The notes: generated by a model not told the origin, from the letters alone. DNA of 48,279 nt from Acidobacterium sp. (GCA_003167515.1 PMSS01000069.1:1-48279); one strand, 5' to 3'. Shown: positions 32,772-41,179, counted from the stretch's first letter. Numbers and translations are program-made.

Positions 32772-33462
32772 GTTTCTGGCTGTCACATTGTTTTGTTTGA
32801 TTGCTTCAGGGCTGGCCTTCGCCCAGGGCTTCGATGGACCCTTGTCTGGCGGGGGAGGACCGGATCCGGGACAAGGCCCCGGTGAGGGACCAGGACAGGG
32901 ACCCGGCAGGGGCGGCTTCGGGGCGCCTCCCATGGAGCGCGCCTTCCACGACGGTCACTTCGGCCGCTGGTGGAACGATCCTCAGATGGCGCAGCAGCTC
33001 GGCCTCACCGATCAGCAGAAGAAGCAGATGGACGACATCTTTCTGCAGCACCGGTTGAAGCTCATCGACCTCAACGCCAACCTGGAGAAGCAGGAGACAC
33101 TGCTGCATCCGCTGATCGAAGCCGACCAGCCGGACGAGGCGAAGATTCTCTCGCAGATCGACGCCGTCGCTCAGGCCCGCGCCGACCTCGAGAAAGCCAA
33201 CGCGCGGATGCTGTTCGATATTCGCAAGGCGCTGACGCCGGATCAATGGCAGAAGCTGAAGGCGATGCGGGAAGAGCATCGGCCGGGCAAGATGATGCGC
33301 GACGGGCGCGGCGGCCCTGGCGGTCCCGGGGGCTCCGGTGGGCCAGATGGTCAGAACCGGTGGCGGAAGCAACGTCAGGGACCTCCGCCGGATGGCTCAG
33401 CGCCCACGCCTCCGCCCACTCCTCAGGGTCAGGCTCCGGCTCCTCCATCGTCGGACGATTAA
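32755..33462 (+). CDS. Spy/CpxP-like periplasmic protein with LTxxQ motifs
   Basis: The 235 residues include a signal peptide (FLAVTLFCLIASGLAFA), a Gly/Pro-rich stretch (GGGGPDPGQGPGEGPG), a helical core (about 70-180) with LTDQQKKQMDDIF and LTPDQWQKLKAM, and a low-complexity Gly/Pro tail. LTxxQ proteins such as Spy and CpxP act as periplasmic chaperones or stress sensors. Its start at ATG 32755 overlaps the end of the putative anti-sigma gene, and it is the last gene of the sigma operon. A strong terminator follows. It is plausibly a target or sensor of the sigma factor. Confidence 0.82.
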   Translation: MPHRNRFLAVTLFCLIASGLAFAQGFDGPLSGGGGPDPGQGPGEGPGQGPGRGGFGAPPMERAFHDGHFGRWWNDPQMAQQLGLTDQQKKQMDDIFLQHRLKLIDLNANLEKQETLLHPLIEADQPDEAKILSQIDAVAQARADLEKANARMLFDIRKALTPDQWQKLKAMREEHRPGKMMRDGRGGPGGPGGSGGPDGQNRWRKQRQGPPPDGSAPTPPPTPQGQAPAPPSSDD

Positions 33463-33483
33463 TCCCTGGGCAGAACCAACCAA

Positions 33484-33510
33484 GGGGCGGCGCAAAGCCG
33501 CTCCTTTTTT
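33484..33510 (+). terminator. Terminator of the sigma operon
   Basis: GGGGCGGC (33484-33491), loop GCAAA, then GCCGCTCC (33497-33504) with one G-T pair, followed by six T. A clear intrinsic terminator 21 bases after the last stop codon. Confidence 0.85.
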
Positions 33511-33590
33511 CTGCCAAAAGTCAAGGTCTCGGGCTCCGAATTGCAGCACGAAAGTCCTGTCCTATTTTCATTCTGTTCATGCTCCGTCAA

Positions 33591-33619
33591 TTGACATGCC
33601 CATAGTGCGGCACTATAGT
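33591..33619 (+). promoter_or_regulatory. Near-consensus promoter for rpsA
   Basis: TTGACA (33591-33596), a 17-base spacer, and TATAGT (33614-33619). Transcription would start near 33626 and give a leader of about 310 bases before rpsA. Apart from this and the terminator, 33463-33936 shows no gene; the length of the leader suggests autoregulation, as is known for S1. Confidence 0.8.
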
Positions 33620-33936
33620 TTTTACAGGGGGTTTGCGCGCTCGGGATTCATGGCGCTGACCTTCCGATCACCACTCCTGTTCATTCCTGCCCCGCGGATG
33701 TTCCAGTCTGGAGATAGATGTTGCGATCCCACGCGCACCGTCTCCGACGGCTTGCTCCGCCTGGGCTGGAACGATCAGTTGAGGCGATCCCCGAACTTCG
33801 CCGAGAACCGCGCCGGGTTCCACCCCCGCCGCTAACGGCGAAGAAAACTGCAGCAGAGATCCGGCCACGCCGTTGAGCCAGGTTTCGCGCTGCGGGGCGG
33901 AATCCGGGAGCCGCCGCCTCAATCCCGGAGCTGTCT

Positions 33937-35847
33937 ATGGCACACGTCCTCAATCCTGAACAAACCGAGAGCACCCCTCTGAACACCGAACTGGAAACCC
34001 CAACGCTGGAAGCACCGCCGGAACAGTCCGAGCCGTCGGCTGAAACCACCTCTAACCCCGAAGCCTCCTACGAGACGACGAACCACGAAGCGCCGGCCGC
34101 AACACTGGCTGAAGTGCATGCTGTCGAGGAATCGCCCGAGCCGCATCACGACGAGCCCGACCTCAGCATGGAAGACTTCGCCTCCGCGCTCGAGTCCTTC
34201 GACCGCGAACAGGCTGCTGAAGCTGCTGCTCAGGCCTTCGACGATTCCGCGATTGTCACCGGTACGGTCATCAAGCTGACGGACAAGCACGTGGTTGTCG
34301 ACGTGGGCATGAAGTCCGAAGGGCTTATCCCCCTCGAGCAGGTTCTGGACCACACGGGCCAGCCGAAGCTGAAGCCCGGCGACAGTGTCGATGTCGTGAT
34401 CGAGCGCGAGGAGCCCGAAGGCGGCTACCTGCTCGGCTACGAAAAGGCTCAGCGGCTCCGCGTGTGGGATACGGTCGAGAAGGCGCACAACGAGAAGACT
34501 CCGATCACGGGTATCGTGGTGGGCCGCGTCAAGGGCGGCCTCACGGTTGACATCGGCATCAAGGCATTCCTGCCCGGCTCGCAGCTCGAACTGCGTCCGG
34601 TGCGCAATCTTGACGCATATATCGGCCAACCCATTCAGGTCCGCGTCATCAAGCTGAACAAGAAGCGCGGCAACGTGGTCGTTTCGCGTAAGGAGATTCT
34701 CGAGGAAGAGCAGACGGAGCGGCGCTCCCATACCCTCGAGCACCTCGAAGAGGGCGCGATCCTCACCGGCACTGTCAAGAACCTCACCGACTACGGCGCT
34801 TTCGTCGATCTCGGTGGCATTGATGGCCTCCTCCATATCACCGATATGTCATGGGGCCGGCTCACCCATCCCCGCGACCTCGTCAATGTGGGCGATGAGA
34901 TCCAGGTCAAGGTTCTCAAGTTCGATAAAGAGAAGCAGCGCGTTTCGCTCGGCTTCAAACAGCTCACGCCCGATCCCTGGCTCGACGCCGCAGAGCGCTA
35001 TCCCATCGGCGCGCGCGTTCACGGCCGCGTGCTCAGCGTGACCGACTACGGCGCTTTTGTGGAGCTGGAGCAGGGCATCGAAGGTCTCGTACACGTCTCC
35101 GAAATGACGTGGTCGAAGCGCATGAAGCATCCGTCGAAGCTGGTTAAGCCCGGCGACGATGTCGAGACGGTCATTCTCGCCGTCAACCCCGCCGACCGGC
35201 GCATTTCGCTCGGCATGAAGCAGCTCCTCGAAAATCCCTGGGAGCATTTGGGCGACAAATACCCGACTGGCGCAACCGTGGAAGGCCGCGTTCGCAACCT
35301 GACCGACTTCGGCGCCTTCATCGAAATTGAAGATGGTATCGACGGCTTGGTGCATGTCAGCAATTTGAGCTGGACCAAGCGCGTGAAGCATCCCTCCGAA
35401 GTCCTGAAGAAGGGGGAGAAAGTCCGCGCTGTGGTGCTCGGGGTTGAGCCGGAGAATCGCCGGCTGTCGCTCGGCATCAAGCAGCTGCAGCCCGATGTCT
35501 GGGAGACGTTCTTCGCGCAGCATCGCGTGGGCGACGTGGTCAAGGGCAAAGTGCTCCGGACCGCGCAGTTCGGCGCTTTCGTCGAAATAGCCGAGGGGGT
35601 GGAAGGCCTGTGCCACGTCTCCGAAGCCACCGACGGGCATGGCGCGCCGATCAAGCTCGAACAGGGAAGCGAGCACGAGTTCAAGATCATCCGCTTGAAC
35701 CCGGAAGAGAAGAAGGTCGCGCTCAGCATCCGTGCCGTTAGCGGCGAAGAAGCCAGCCGCGCCGACGTGGAAGCCTACAAACAGCCGGTCGTCTCCAGCT
35801 CAACCACCACGCTCGGCGACCTGGTCCACTGGAAGCGCGAGAAGTAA
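33937..35847 (+). CDS. rpsA: 30S ribosomal protein S1
   Basis: S1 binds mRNA and helps the 30S subunit start translation. The 636-residue protein has an acidic N-terminal extension of about 100 residues (rich in Glu, Pro, Thr and Ala), then six S1 RNA-binding domains. Domains 3 to 6 are close copies of each other, with the NLTDYGAFVDLGGIDGLLHI pattern and KRMKHPSKL-type ends. The acidic extension is longer than in E. coli S1. GGAG lies seven bases before the ATG. A strong promoter, a long leader and a terminator enclose it, so it is a single-gene unit. Confidence 0.95.
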   Translation: MAHVLNPEQTESTPLNTELETPTLEAPPEQSEPSAETTSNPEASYETTNHEAPAATLAEVHAVEESPEPHHDEPDLSMEDFASALESFDREQAAEAAAQAFDDSAIVTGTVIKLTDKHVVVDVGMKSEGLIPLEQVLDHTGQPKLKPGDSVDVVIEREEPEGGYLLGYEKAQRLRVWDTVEKAHNEKTPITGIVVGRVKGGLTVDIGIKAFLPGSQLELRPVRNLDAYIGQPIQVRVIKLNKKRGNVVVSRKEILEEEQTERRSHTLEHLEEGAILTGTVKNLTDYGAFVDLGGIDGLLHITDMSWGRLTHPRDLVNVGDEIQVKVLKFDKEKQRVSLGFKQLTPDPWLDAAERYPIGARVHGRVLSVTDYGAFVELEQGIEGLVHVSEMTWSKRMKHPSKLVKPGDDVETVILAVNPADRRISLGMKQLLENPWEHLGDKYPTGATVEGRVRNLTDFGAFIEIEDGIDGLVHVSNLSWTKRVKHPSEVLKKGEKVRAVVLGVEPENRRLSLGIKQLQPDVWETFFAQHRVGDVVKGKVLRTAQFGAFVEIAEGVEGLCHVSEATDGHGAPIKLEQGSEHEFKIIRLNPEEKKVALSIRAVSGEEASRADVEAYKQPVVSSSTTTLGDLVHWKREK

Positions 35848-35872
35848 CCGCTCCAGCTTCGCGTCAAACGGG

Positions 35873-35900
35873 AACGCCACCCTTCCGGGTGGCGTTTCGC
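35873..35900 (+). terminator. Terminator of rpsA
   Basis: AACGCCACCC (35873-35882), loop TTCC, then GGGTGGCGTT (35887-35896), a perfect 10-bp stem, followed by TCGCTTTT. It ends 53 bases after the rpsA stop codon. Confidence 0.85.
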
Positions 35901-35928
35901 TTTTGCGGATCAGATCCGTGGTGCGTTT

Positions 35929-36330
35929 TCACTTAAAGTGCAGATCGATGTACACCTGCTTGCGCGAATCGAACGAACTGACCTCTTTGGTTGGGCTCTT
36001 CTTCCCCTTGTACGCCGCCCACAGCGTGTAATCCGTGTCCGCGGAGAGCGCTGCGAATCGGTAGGTTCCGTCGCTCGCCGAAATAAACGTCTTCACGTCG
36101 TTGTTCCGCGAGTTCTGCAAATAGACGATCGCTCCCTGGATCGTTGCATCTTTGCCGTCGTAGACCTTGCCCTGCAGATTCTTCAGCCCATAATCCTGCG
36201 CGCGCCCCATGGACACGAGCGCAGCCATCAGCGTCAGAAGCACAGCCCAACAACCCAGACTCCAAGCCAGGCGCGTCGCAGACATCGCAGACATCGAAAG
36301 TCCCCAACAAACTTGCCGGTTATCCCTCAT
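35929..36330 (-). CDS. Secreted carboxypeptidase-regulatory-like protein
   Basis: This 133-residue protein has a signal peptide (about residues 18-44, ending SMGRAQ) and a single carboxypeptidase-D regulatory-like beta domain. Its pattern is LQGKVYDGKDATIQGAIVYL, SASDGTYRFAALSADTDYTL. Such domains are often the plug-adjacent parts of transporters, but here the domain stands alone. Its ATG overlaps the stop of the LysW-like gene (ATGA at 36327-36330). Why a cytoplasmic zinc ribbon and a secreted beta domain are coupled is not clear. Confidence 0.7.
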   Translation of the reverse strand: MRDNRQVCWGLSMSAMSATRLAWSLGCWAVLLTLMAALVSMGRAQDYGLKNLQGKVYDGKDATIQGAIVYLQNSRNNDVKTFISASDGTYRFAALSADTDYTLWAAYKGKKSPTKEVSSFDSRKQVYIDLHFK

Positions 36331-36512
36331 TCTTCTTCCTCTTCTGTCGGCTCTTCCTCGTCTTCATAGCCCTCTTCTACCTTGGACAATTCCAACGGAT
36401 CGGTGGCCACCACCTCATACTCCGTCCCGCACTCGTCGCAGACGATGATGTCCCCTTCCTCCACTTCTTCTTCATCGAAGTCGAGAGCGGTTTCGCATTC
36501 AGGGCAAATCAT
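36327..36512 (-). CDS. LysW-like zinc-ribbon protein
   Basis: This 61-residue protein starts MICPECETALDFDEEEVEEG and has a second CDEC in IIVCDECGTEYEVVA. The four cysteines form a zinc ribbon as in LysW, the amino-group carrier of the alpha-aminoadipate lysine route. The C-terminus is a run of glutamates rather than the EDWGE end of LysW, and no lysX, lysZ or related gene is visible here. It could be a carrier with an altered tail or a structural zinc protein. GGAGGG lies five bases before ATG 36512; the ORF-track start at 36548 adds 12 residues without support. Confidence 0.75.
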   Translation of the reverse strand: MICPECETALDFDEEEVEEGDIIVCDECGTEYEVVATDPLELSKVEEGYEDEEEPTEEEEE

Positions 36513-36717
36513 GAATCCCTCCACCAGGAGAAATGAATTCCAGGTCAATCACAATGACGTTGCTTGTCTGAAAAATGTTGGCGGCAGTTTTCCTCGAATG
36601 CCCCGTCACTATCCTGCTGCCCGGTTGGTTTGCTGGTGCCTCCGCTAGTTTTGAGGAGAATCGCCCCGCACGTCAAGCGTGCGCTCGAATCCCCGCCTGG
36701 GGCATACTCGATTAGAC

Positions 36718-38283
36718 ATGAACTGTCAGCGTATCTCCGCCTGCCTCCTGCTCCTTCCAGCGTTGCTTCCTGTGCCCCTCGCTGCCCATGGCCAGTCGCG
36801 CGCATTTTCCGGCGGCGCCTCGCACCGCGATCTGGATGCCATCGGTGCTCCCATCCGGCCGATGCCGGCCGATCCAGCGATCGCCCATGCGATTTCTCAA
36901 ATTTCGCCCGCACAGATTCAGCATACGATTGCCACCCTCGTCTCGTTCCATAACCGTAGTACTGTTTCCAGTACAGAAAAAGATCTGCCTTCCGGCACCG
37001 GCGTGAGCGCCGCCGCTGACTGGATCGAATCGCAGTTTAAGGAAATCTCCGCCGCCTGTAACGGCTGTCTTGAGGTCCGCCGCGATTCCTTCATCCAGCC
37101 TGCGGGAACCGGCCCCAATGCCCGCGTCGTCCAGCCTACGCCTCTCACCAACGTCTATGCTGTGATGCGCGGCAACGATCCATCGCAGGCGTCAAGAATG
37201 ATCCTTGTCACCGGACATTATGACTCGCGCGCCACCGACGTGATGGACACCCACAGCGAAGCGCCCGGCGCCAACGACGACGCCAGCGGCGTTGCCGTCA
37301 GTCTCGAATGCGCGCGCTCCCTCTCCAAACTCAAACTCCCCGCCACCCTCATCTTCGTCGCCGTCGCTGGCGAGGAGCAGGGCCTGTTCGGCAGCAAGCA
37401 TCTCGCCGACCTCGCCAAACAGCAGGACTGGCATTTGGAAGCCGTTCTCAACAACGACATCGTCGGCGGCAATCGCACTCCCCCACCCCCGCGAGGGGGC
37501 TCGCCGGGGACCCCGGATCCCAGCGACAAATTCCAGGATCCCCACGCCGTCCGCGTCTTCTCAGAAAGCATTCCCTCCAACGCTCCGCCTGAGGAGATTC
37601 GCCGCATCCTGCAGCTCGGCTACGAGAGCGATTCGCCCTCGCGCGAGCTCTCCCGCGCCATCGTCGACGTGGCCCGCACCTACACGGCGCGCCCTATCCC
37701 TTCGAGCCTCAGGCCGGCGCTTGAATTTCGCCGCGACCGCTTCCTCCGGGGCGGCGATCACACCTCTTTCAGTCTGGATGGATTCGCCGCGGTCCGCTTC
37801 ACCGAGTGGCGCGAGGACTTTAACCATCAGCACCAGAACGTGCGTGTCGAAGACGGCGTCCAGTACGGGGACCTCCTCAAATATGTAGACTTCGACTACG
37901 TCGCCCGCGTCGCGCGCCTCAATGCCGCAACCATGGCGGAACTTGGCGCTGCTCCGCCTGAGCCCATCACCGTCCAGTACCCAGCCGAGAAGGGGTTCAG
38001 CAACGCGCTGAACAACACCACGATCCAGTGGACCGGCGGTGTCAACGCTCCCGCCGATACGCACTATGAAATCGTCTGGCGCACGCTCGACGCGCCCGAC
38101 TGGCAGCGTTCGATCCCGGCGGATAAGCTCGGCACGGTGACCGACGGCAAGTTTTCCTCAACGCCCGACGGACAGTTTTCCGTGCAGCTCCCCATCTCGA
38201 AAGACAACGTCATCTTTGGGGTTCGCGCCGTCGATGGCCGCGGCCATCGCAGCCCGGCGGTTGTACCGTGGCCGGCGCGATAG
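36718..38283 (+). CDS. M28-family zinc aminopeptidase, secreted
   Basis: This 521-residue secreted peptidase has a signal peptide (ACLLLLPALLPVPLAAHGQS). The M28 zinc sites are TGHYDSR (His), GANDDASGVA (Asp bridge), VAGEEQGLFGS (catalytic Glu pair), NNDIVGG (Asp) and GGDHTSF (His). A C-terminal extension of about 110 residues looks like a fibronectin-type beta domain. M28 enzymes remove N-terminal amino acids or act as carboxypeptidases. ATG 36718 is chosen; the ORF-track start at 36679 adds 13 residues. Its last 126 bases lie opposite the overrun of a frameshifted ParE toxin. Confidence 0.9.
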   Translation: MNCQRISACLLLLPALLPVPLAAHGQSRAFSGGASHRDLDAIGAPIRPMPADPAIAHAISQISPAQIQHTIATLVSFHNRSTVSSTEKDLPSGTGVSAAADWIESQFKEISAACNGCLEVRRDSFIQPAGTGPNARVVQPTPLTNVYAVMRGNDPSQASRMILVTGHYDSRATDVMDTHSEAPGANDDASGVAVSLECARSLSKLKLPATLIFVAVAGEEQGLFGSKHLADLAKQQDWHLEAVLNNDIVGGNRTPPPPRGGSPGTPDPSDKFQDPHAVRVFSESIPSNAPPEEIRRILQLGYESDSPSRELSRAIVDVARTYTARPIPSSLRPALEFRRDRFLRGGDHTSFSLDGFAAVRFTEWREDFNHQHQNVRVEDGVQYGDLLKYVDFDYVARVARLNAATMAELGAAPPEPITVQYPAEKGFSNALNNTTIQWTGGVNAPADTHYEIVWRTLDAPDWQRSIPADKLGTVTDGKFSSTPDGQFSVQLPISKDNVIFGVRAVDGRGHRSPAVVPWPAR

Positions 38284-38598
38284 CCCTAAACGAGGATCCT
38301 CTCGAGGTCTCGCGCGCCTCTGCAGCACACGCACGACCAGAAGCAGCTCCGCATCCGCTCGATAGAAAACCAATAGCTTCCTGAATCCGTGCACCGGGAA
38401 AACGCGCGTGCCCTTCAGAGCGGCGCTGTTCCAGCGGCAGCGCCAGCCCGCGCCAGGATGTTCGGCGAGAAATTCAAAGGTCTCTTCCGCAGACTGGATA
38501 AAACGAAGCCCGAGATCGATGTTGACTCTGACAGTGTAGTAATCGGCTAATGCTTCGAGATCCCGATCGGCTTCCGGAGTCGGTCGGTAGCGCGTCAA
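38158..38598 (-). CDS. ParE/RelE-family toxin, frameshifted at its C-terminus
   Basis: The first 95 residues have the ParE fold pattern: MTRYRPTPEADRDLEALADY, FEFLAEHPGAGWRC, FPVHGFRKLLVFYRAD and LLLVVRVLQ. ParE toxins poison DNA gyrase, and RelE relatives cut mRNA on ribosomes. As read, the frame runs on for 126 bases into the peptidase gene on the other strand. If one base is removed near 38318, the frame ends GARDLERILV and TAG at 38286, the usual ParE ending, three bases past the peptidase stop. So the gene probably carries a +1 frameshift or there is a sequence error. It is coupled by ATGA to the antitoxin. Confidence 0.75.
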   Translation of the reverse strand: MTRYRPTPEADRDLEALADYYTVRVNIDLGLRFIQSAEETFEFLAEHPGAGWRCRWNSAALKGTRVFPVHGFRKLLVFYRADAELLLVVRVLQRRARPREDPRLGLSRRPRYNRRAAMAAAIDGANPKDDVVFRDGELHGKLSVGR

Positions 38599-38945
38599 CC
38601 AGTGGCTGCCTTCTTGCGGTGCCGCCGCAGCAGATCGGCACGCTTACGATCCCAGTAAGACTCGTCAGGAGTAATCGGCGGGCCGGAAGCGAGCCCCGCA
38701 AGCAGCTCATCTTCAAGTTCGCTCTGTCCCGAGCGGTTTAGGAGACTCGCGGATTTACTGCCACGCTCTGCCGGCTCTATGCGAAGCGCTCTTCGCCTCG
38801 TTCGCAGATAGCCGTTCTCCGCAAGGTAGTGCCGCAAGGCAGCCTGGACCACCGCTGTCAGGGAGGGCGGCGCATCCTGGGCATCGATATAGCTCTCCAC
38901 GGCTCGAGTCAGATCGTCGGGAATCGTAATGGTGGCGCGCCTCAT
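38595..38945 (-). CDS. Ribbon-helix-helix antitoxin
   Basis: This 116-residue protein starts MRRATITIPDDLTRAVESYI, a ribbon-helix-helix DNA-binding domain, followed by VQAALRHYLAENGY. The remainder is a longer linker with an acidic and a basic segment that would bind the toxin. Its stop overlaps the toxin start (ATGA), a typical antitoxin-first operon. It probably represses its own promoter. The 95-bp upstream gap to the rhomboid-like gene is the likely operator region. Confidence 0.82.
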   Translation of the reverse strand: MRRATITIPDDLTRAVESYIDAQDAPPSLTAVVQAALRHYLAENGYLRTRRRALRIEPAERGSKSASLLNRSGQSELEDELLAGLASGPPITPDESYWDRKRADLLRRHRKKAATG

Positions 38946-39040
38946 GAATCCAGCTTAGCACCAGTTGGTGAAAGTGGTGAGATTTGTGACCTCTGGCTCG
39001 CGGCCAGAGAGCCCCGGCCACGAGTGAGACAATATCCCCT

Positions 39041-39784
39041 GTGCCTCGTCTCTCCAGCGGCGTCCTCGGCTTCCCCGATTTTCGCGGCTTCACGCGCAGC
39101 CTTGTTCTCTGGAATCTGGGCGCGTTCTTCGCGCTGCTGATCCTCGGCGTCGCGGCGAAGGGGTTCGCCGGCCAGCTCATCGTCATCTTCGCCCTCGATC
39201 CGAACCAGGTCCTCCATGCCGGATGGATCTGGCAGCTGCTCACCTACTGCTTCATCCACACCGGCATCCTCGGCACCGCCTTCGAACTGCTCTCCCTCTG
39301 GTTCCTCGGCAGCTTCCTCGAATCGAACCACGGCGCACGCTGGCTCGCCGAAATTTTCTTCGTCTCGGTTTTGGGAGCGGGCCTGGCCGCAGTGGCGCTC
39401 TCGCTCGCCATGTCCGGCTCCGGCGCGTTGCTCTACGGCTGCTACGGCGGCATCTTCGGCCTGCTCATCGCCTTCGGCGTGCTCTACGCCGATATGCCGT
39501 TCATGATGTTTCCGCTGCCGATTTCCATCAAGGCCAAATACCTCGTCGCCGTCTACATGCTCATCGCGCTGGCCATGCTGTTCTCATCGCAAAAGGTCTT
39601 CGCCTTTTCGCAGCTGGGCGGCGCGCTCTTCGGATACCTCTACATCAAATTCTCCCCGCGCCGCGGCTTCGCCAATGCCGGCAGCGAAACCGTCTACGGT
39701 CTGCGCAACCGCTATTACCGCTGGAAGCGGCGGCGCGCTGCAAAGAAATTCGAAGTCTACATGCGGAAACGCCGCGACAATTAG
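39041..39784 (+). CDS. Rhomboid-like membrane protein lacking catalytic residues
   Basis: This 247-residue protein has the rhomboid six-helix pattern: LDPNQVLHAGWIWQLLTYCF, then LSLWFLGSFLESNHGARW and GIFGLLIAFGVLYADMPF. The catalytic GxSG site reads GCYGG and the histidine of the last helix is Gln (FSQLGGALFGYLY). Both catalytic residues are therefore missing, so it is likely a pseudoprotease. Inactive relatives often bind substrates or traffic proteins. A basic tail of 35 residues follows the last helix. GTG 39041 starts it; it is divergent from the RHH antitoxin gene. Confidence 0.8.
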   Translation: MPRLSSGVLGFPDFRGFTRSLVLWNLGAFFALLILGVAAKGFAGQLIVIFALDPNQVLHAGWIWQLLTYCFIHTGILGTAFELLSLWFLGSFLESNHGARWLAEIFFVSVLGAGLAAVALSLAMSGSGALLYGCYGGIFGLLIAFGVLYADMPFMMFPLPISIKAKYLVAVYMLIALAMLFSSQKVFAFSQLGGALFGYLYIKFSPRRGFANAGSETVYGLRNRYYRWKRRRAAKKFEVYMRKRRDN

Positions 39785-40212
39785 ACCCGGATCAGCGCAA
39801 TCCCCGACTCCGGATCCATCTGCTTCTGCAAATGCACAGGGCTCTCGGTCAGGATCACCTCGCACGTCGGCCGGATCTTTGCCTCGAGAAGATGCCCACC
39901 ATGCGCTGTCCCGTCGCGCCTGCCGATCACTACATGCGCATGCACCTGAGGCTCGCCATCCTTCACCGCAATATCCCCGATCAGAGACAGCAGCTCCACC
40001 TGCTCCTCAAGCTGCACCGCCGTCTCATACTTCTTCGTCTCCCAGTTGAACCAGCCCAGCTTGACGGACGATAAAGCCCCAATCGCCTTGAAGCTCGACC
40101 CCTCAAGCTTCTGCTCCTGCGCAAACTTCTTCAGCCCCGACGCCAGCTCATCGCCCGTCTCGAAAATCAGGACGTAGGTCCTCGGTCGTTCCTCCAGCAC
40201 CTTGTGTCGCAC
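39781..40212 (-). CDS. PPC/DUF296 domain protein
   Basis: This 143-residue single-domain protein has the PPC (plants and prokaryotes conserved) pattern: YVLIFETGDELASGLKKFAQ, FKAIGALSSVKLGWF, EPQVHAHVVIGRRDGTAHGG. The histidines of HAHVVIG may bind a metal in a trimer, as in related structures. Bacterial members have no settled function; DNA binding is known for the plant AT-hook relatives only. It is convergent with the rhomboid-like gene (their ends overlap by four bases) and divergent from accA. Confidence 0.85.
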   Translation of the reverse strand: MRHKVLEERPRTYVLIFETGDELASGLKKFAQEQKLEGSSFKAIGALSSVKLGWFNWETKKYETAVQLEEQVELLSLIGDIAVKDGEPQVHAHVVIGRRDGTAHGGHLLEAKIRPTCEVILTESPVHLQKQMDPESGIALIRV

Positions 40213-40345
40213 GGTTTCCTCCCTGCATTGGTTACCACAGTCGTGGCACTTGATTCATCGGATGCTTCCAATCCCGAAAGAAGAGCGTGCATTTGCCCCT
40301 CCCCACTCCGCATCCATACAATCAATCTCGGAACGTCCTCCCTCC

Positions 40346-41179
40346 ATGACCGATCAGCCCGACTACAATCCGCCGCCGATTTCTCCGGCGTGGGCAAAAA
40401 CGGAGCTGGCGCGCCACCCTCAGAGGCCCTACCCGATGGACTTCATCGAGCGGATTTTCACCGATTTCAGCGAGATTCACGGCGACCGCCTGTTCGGCGA
40501 CGATCCGGCGATGGCCTGTGGCATGGCTCGGTTCGACGGTCAGGAAGTGATGGTGATCGCCAACCTCAAAGGCCGCTCCACGAAGGAAAAAGTACACCGC
40601 CGCTTCGGCATGCCCAATCCAGAGGGCTATCGCAAAGCCCTGCGGTGCATGAAGCTCGCCGAGAAGTTCAGCCGTCCCGTGATCTCCATCATCGACGTCC
40701 CGGCCGCCTATCCCGGCGTGGGAGCCGAGGAGCGCGGGCAGGCTGAAGCCATCGCGCGCAACCTGCGCGAAATGTCCCGGCTGCGTGTCCCAACCATCGC
40801 CGCCATCACCGGCGAAGGTGGCTCCGGAGGCGCGCTGGGCCTGGCCCTCGCCGATCGGGTCCTCATCCTCGAAGACGCCATTTACTCCGTGATTCCGCCC
40901 GAGGGATGCGCGGCCATCCTCTGGCGCGATGCTGCTTTCAAGAGCCAGGCCGCCGAGGCCATGCGCATCTCCGCTCCCGATGTCCACGCGCTCGGCTGCG
41001 TCGACGACATCGTGCCCGAACCTGCGGCCGGCGCGCACACCGATCCCTCCGGAGCCGCCGAGCTTCTGGCCGAGAAGCTCCGCTGGCATCTCAACGAACT
41101 CAAATCGCTGCCACTCGACGAGCTTCTGCGCCTTCGCTACGACAAGTTCCGCAACATCGCCCAGTTCTACACCGTCTGA
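40346..41179 (+). CDS. accA: Acetyl-CoA carboxylase carboxyltransferase, alpha subunit
   Basis: AccA transfers the carboxyl group from biotin to acetyl-CoA to make malonyl-CoA, the committed step of fatty-acid synthesis. The 277-residue protein starts MTDQPDYNPP and shows HPQRPYPMDFIERIFTDFSE, FGMPNPEGYRKALRCMKLAE, DVPAAYPGVGAEERGQAEAI and GEGGSGGALGLALADRVLIL. It is slightly shorter than E. coli AccA. ATG 40346 is chosen because the ORF track adds 48 non-conserved residues. It is not adjacent to accD, accB or accC. Confidence 0.95.
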   Translation: MTDQPDYNPPPISPAWAKTELARHPQRPYPMDFIERIFTDFSEIHGDRLFGDDPAMACGMARFDGQEVMVIANLKGRSTKEKVHRRFGMPNPEGYRKALRCMKLAEKFSRPVISIIDVPAAYPGVGAEERGQAEAIARNLREMSRLRVPTIAAITGEGGSGGALGLALADRVLILEDAIYSVIPPEGCAAILWRDAAFKSQAAEAMRISAPDVHALGCVDDIVPEPAAGAHTDPSGAAELLAEKLRWHLNELKSLPLDELLRLRYDKFRNIAQFYTV

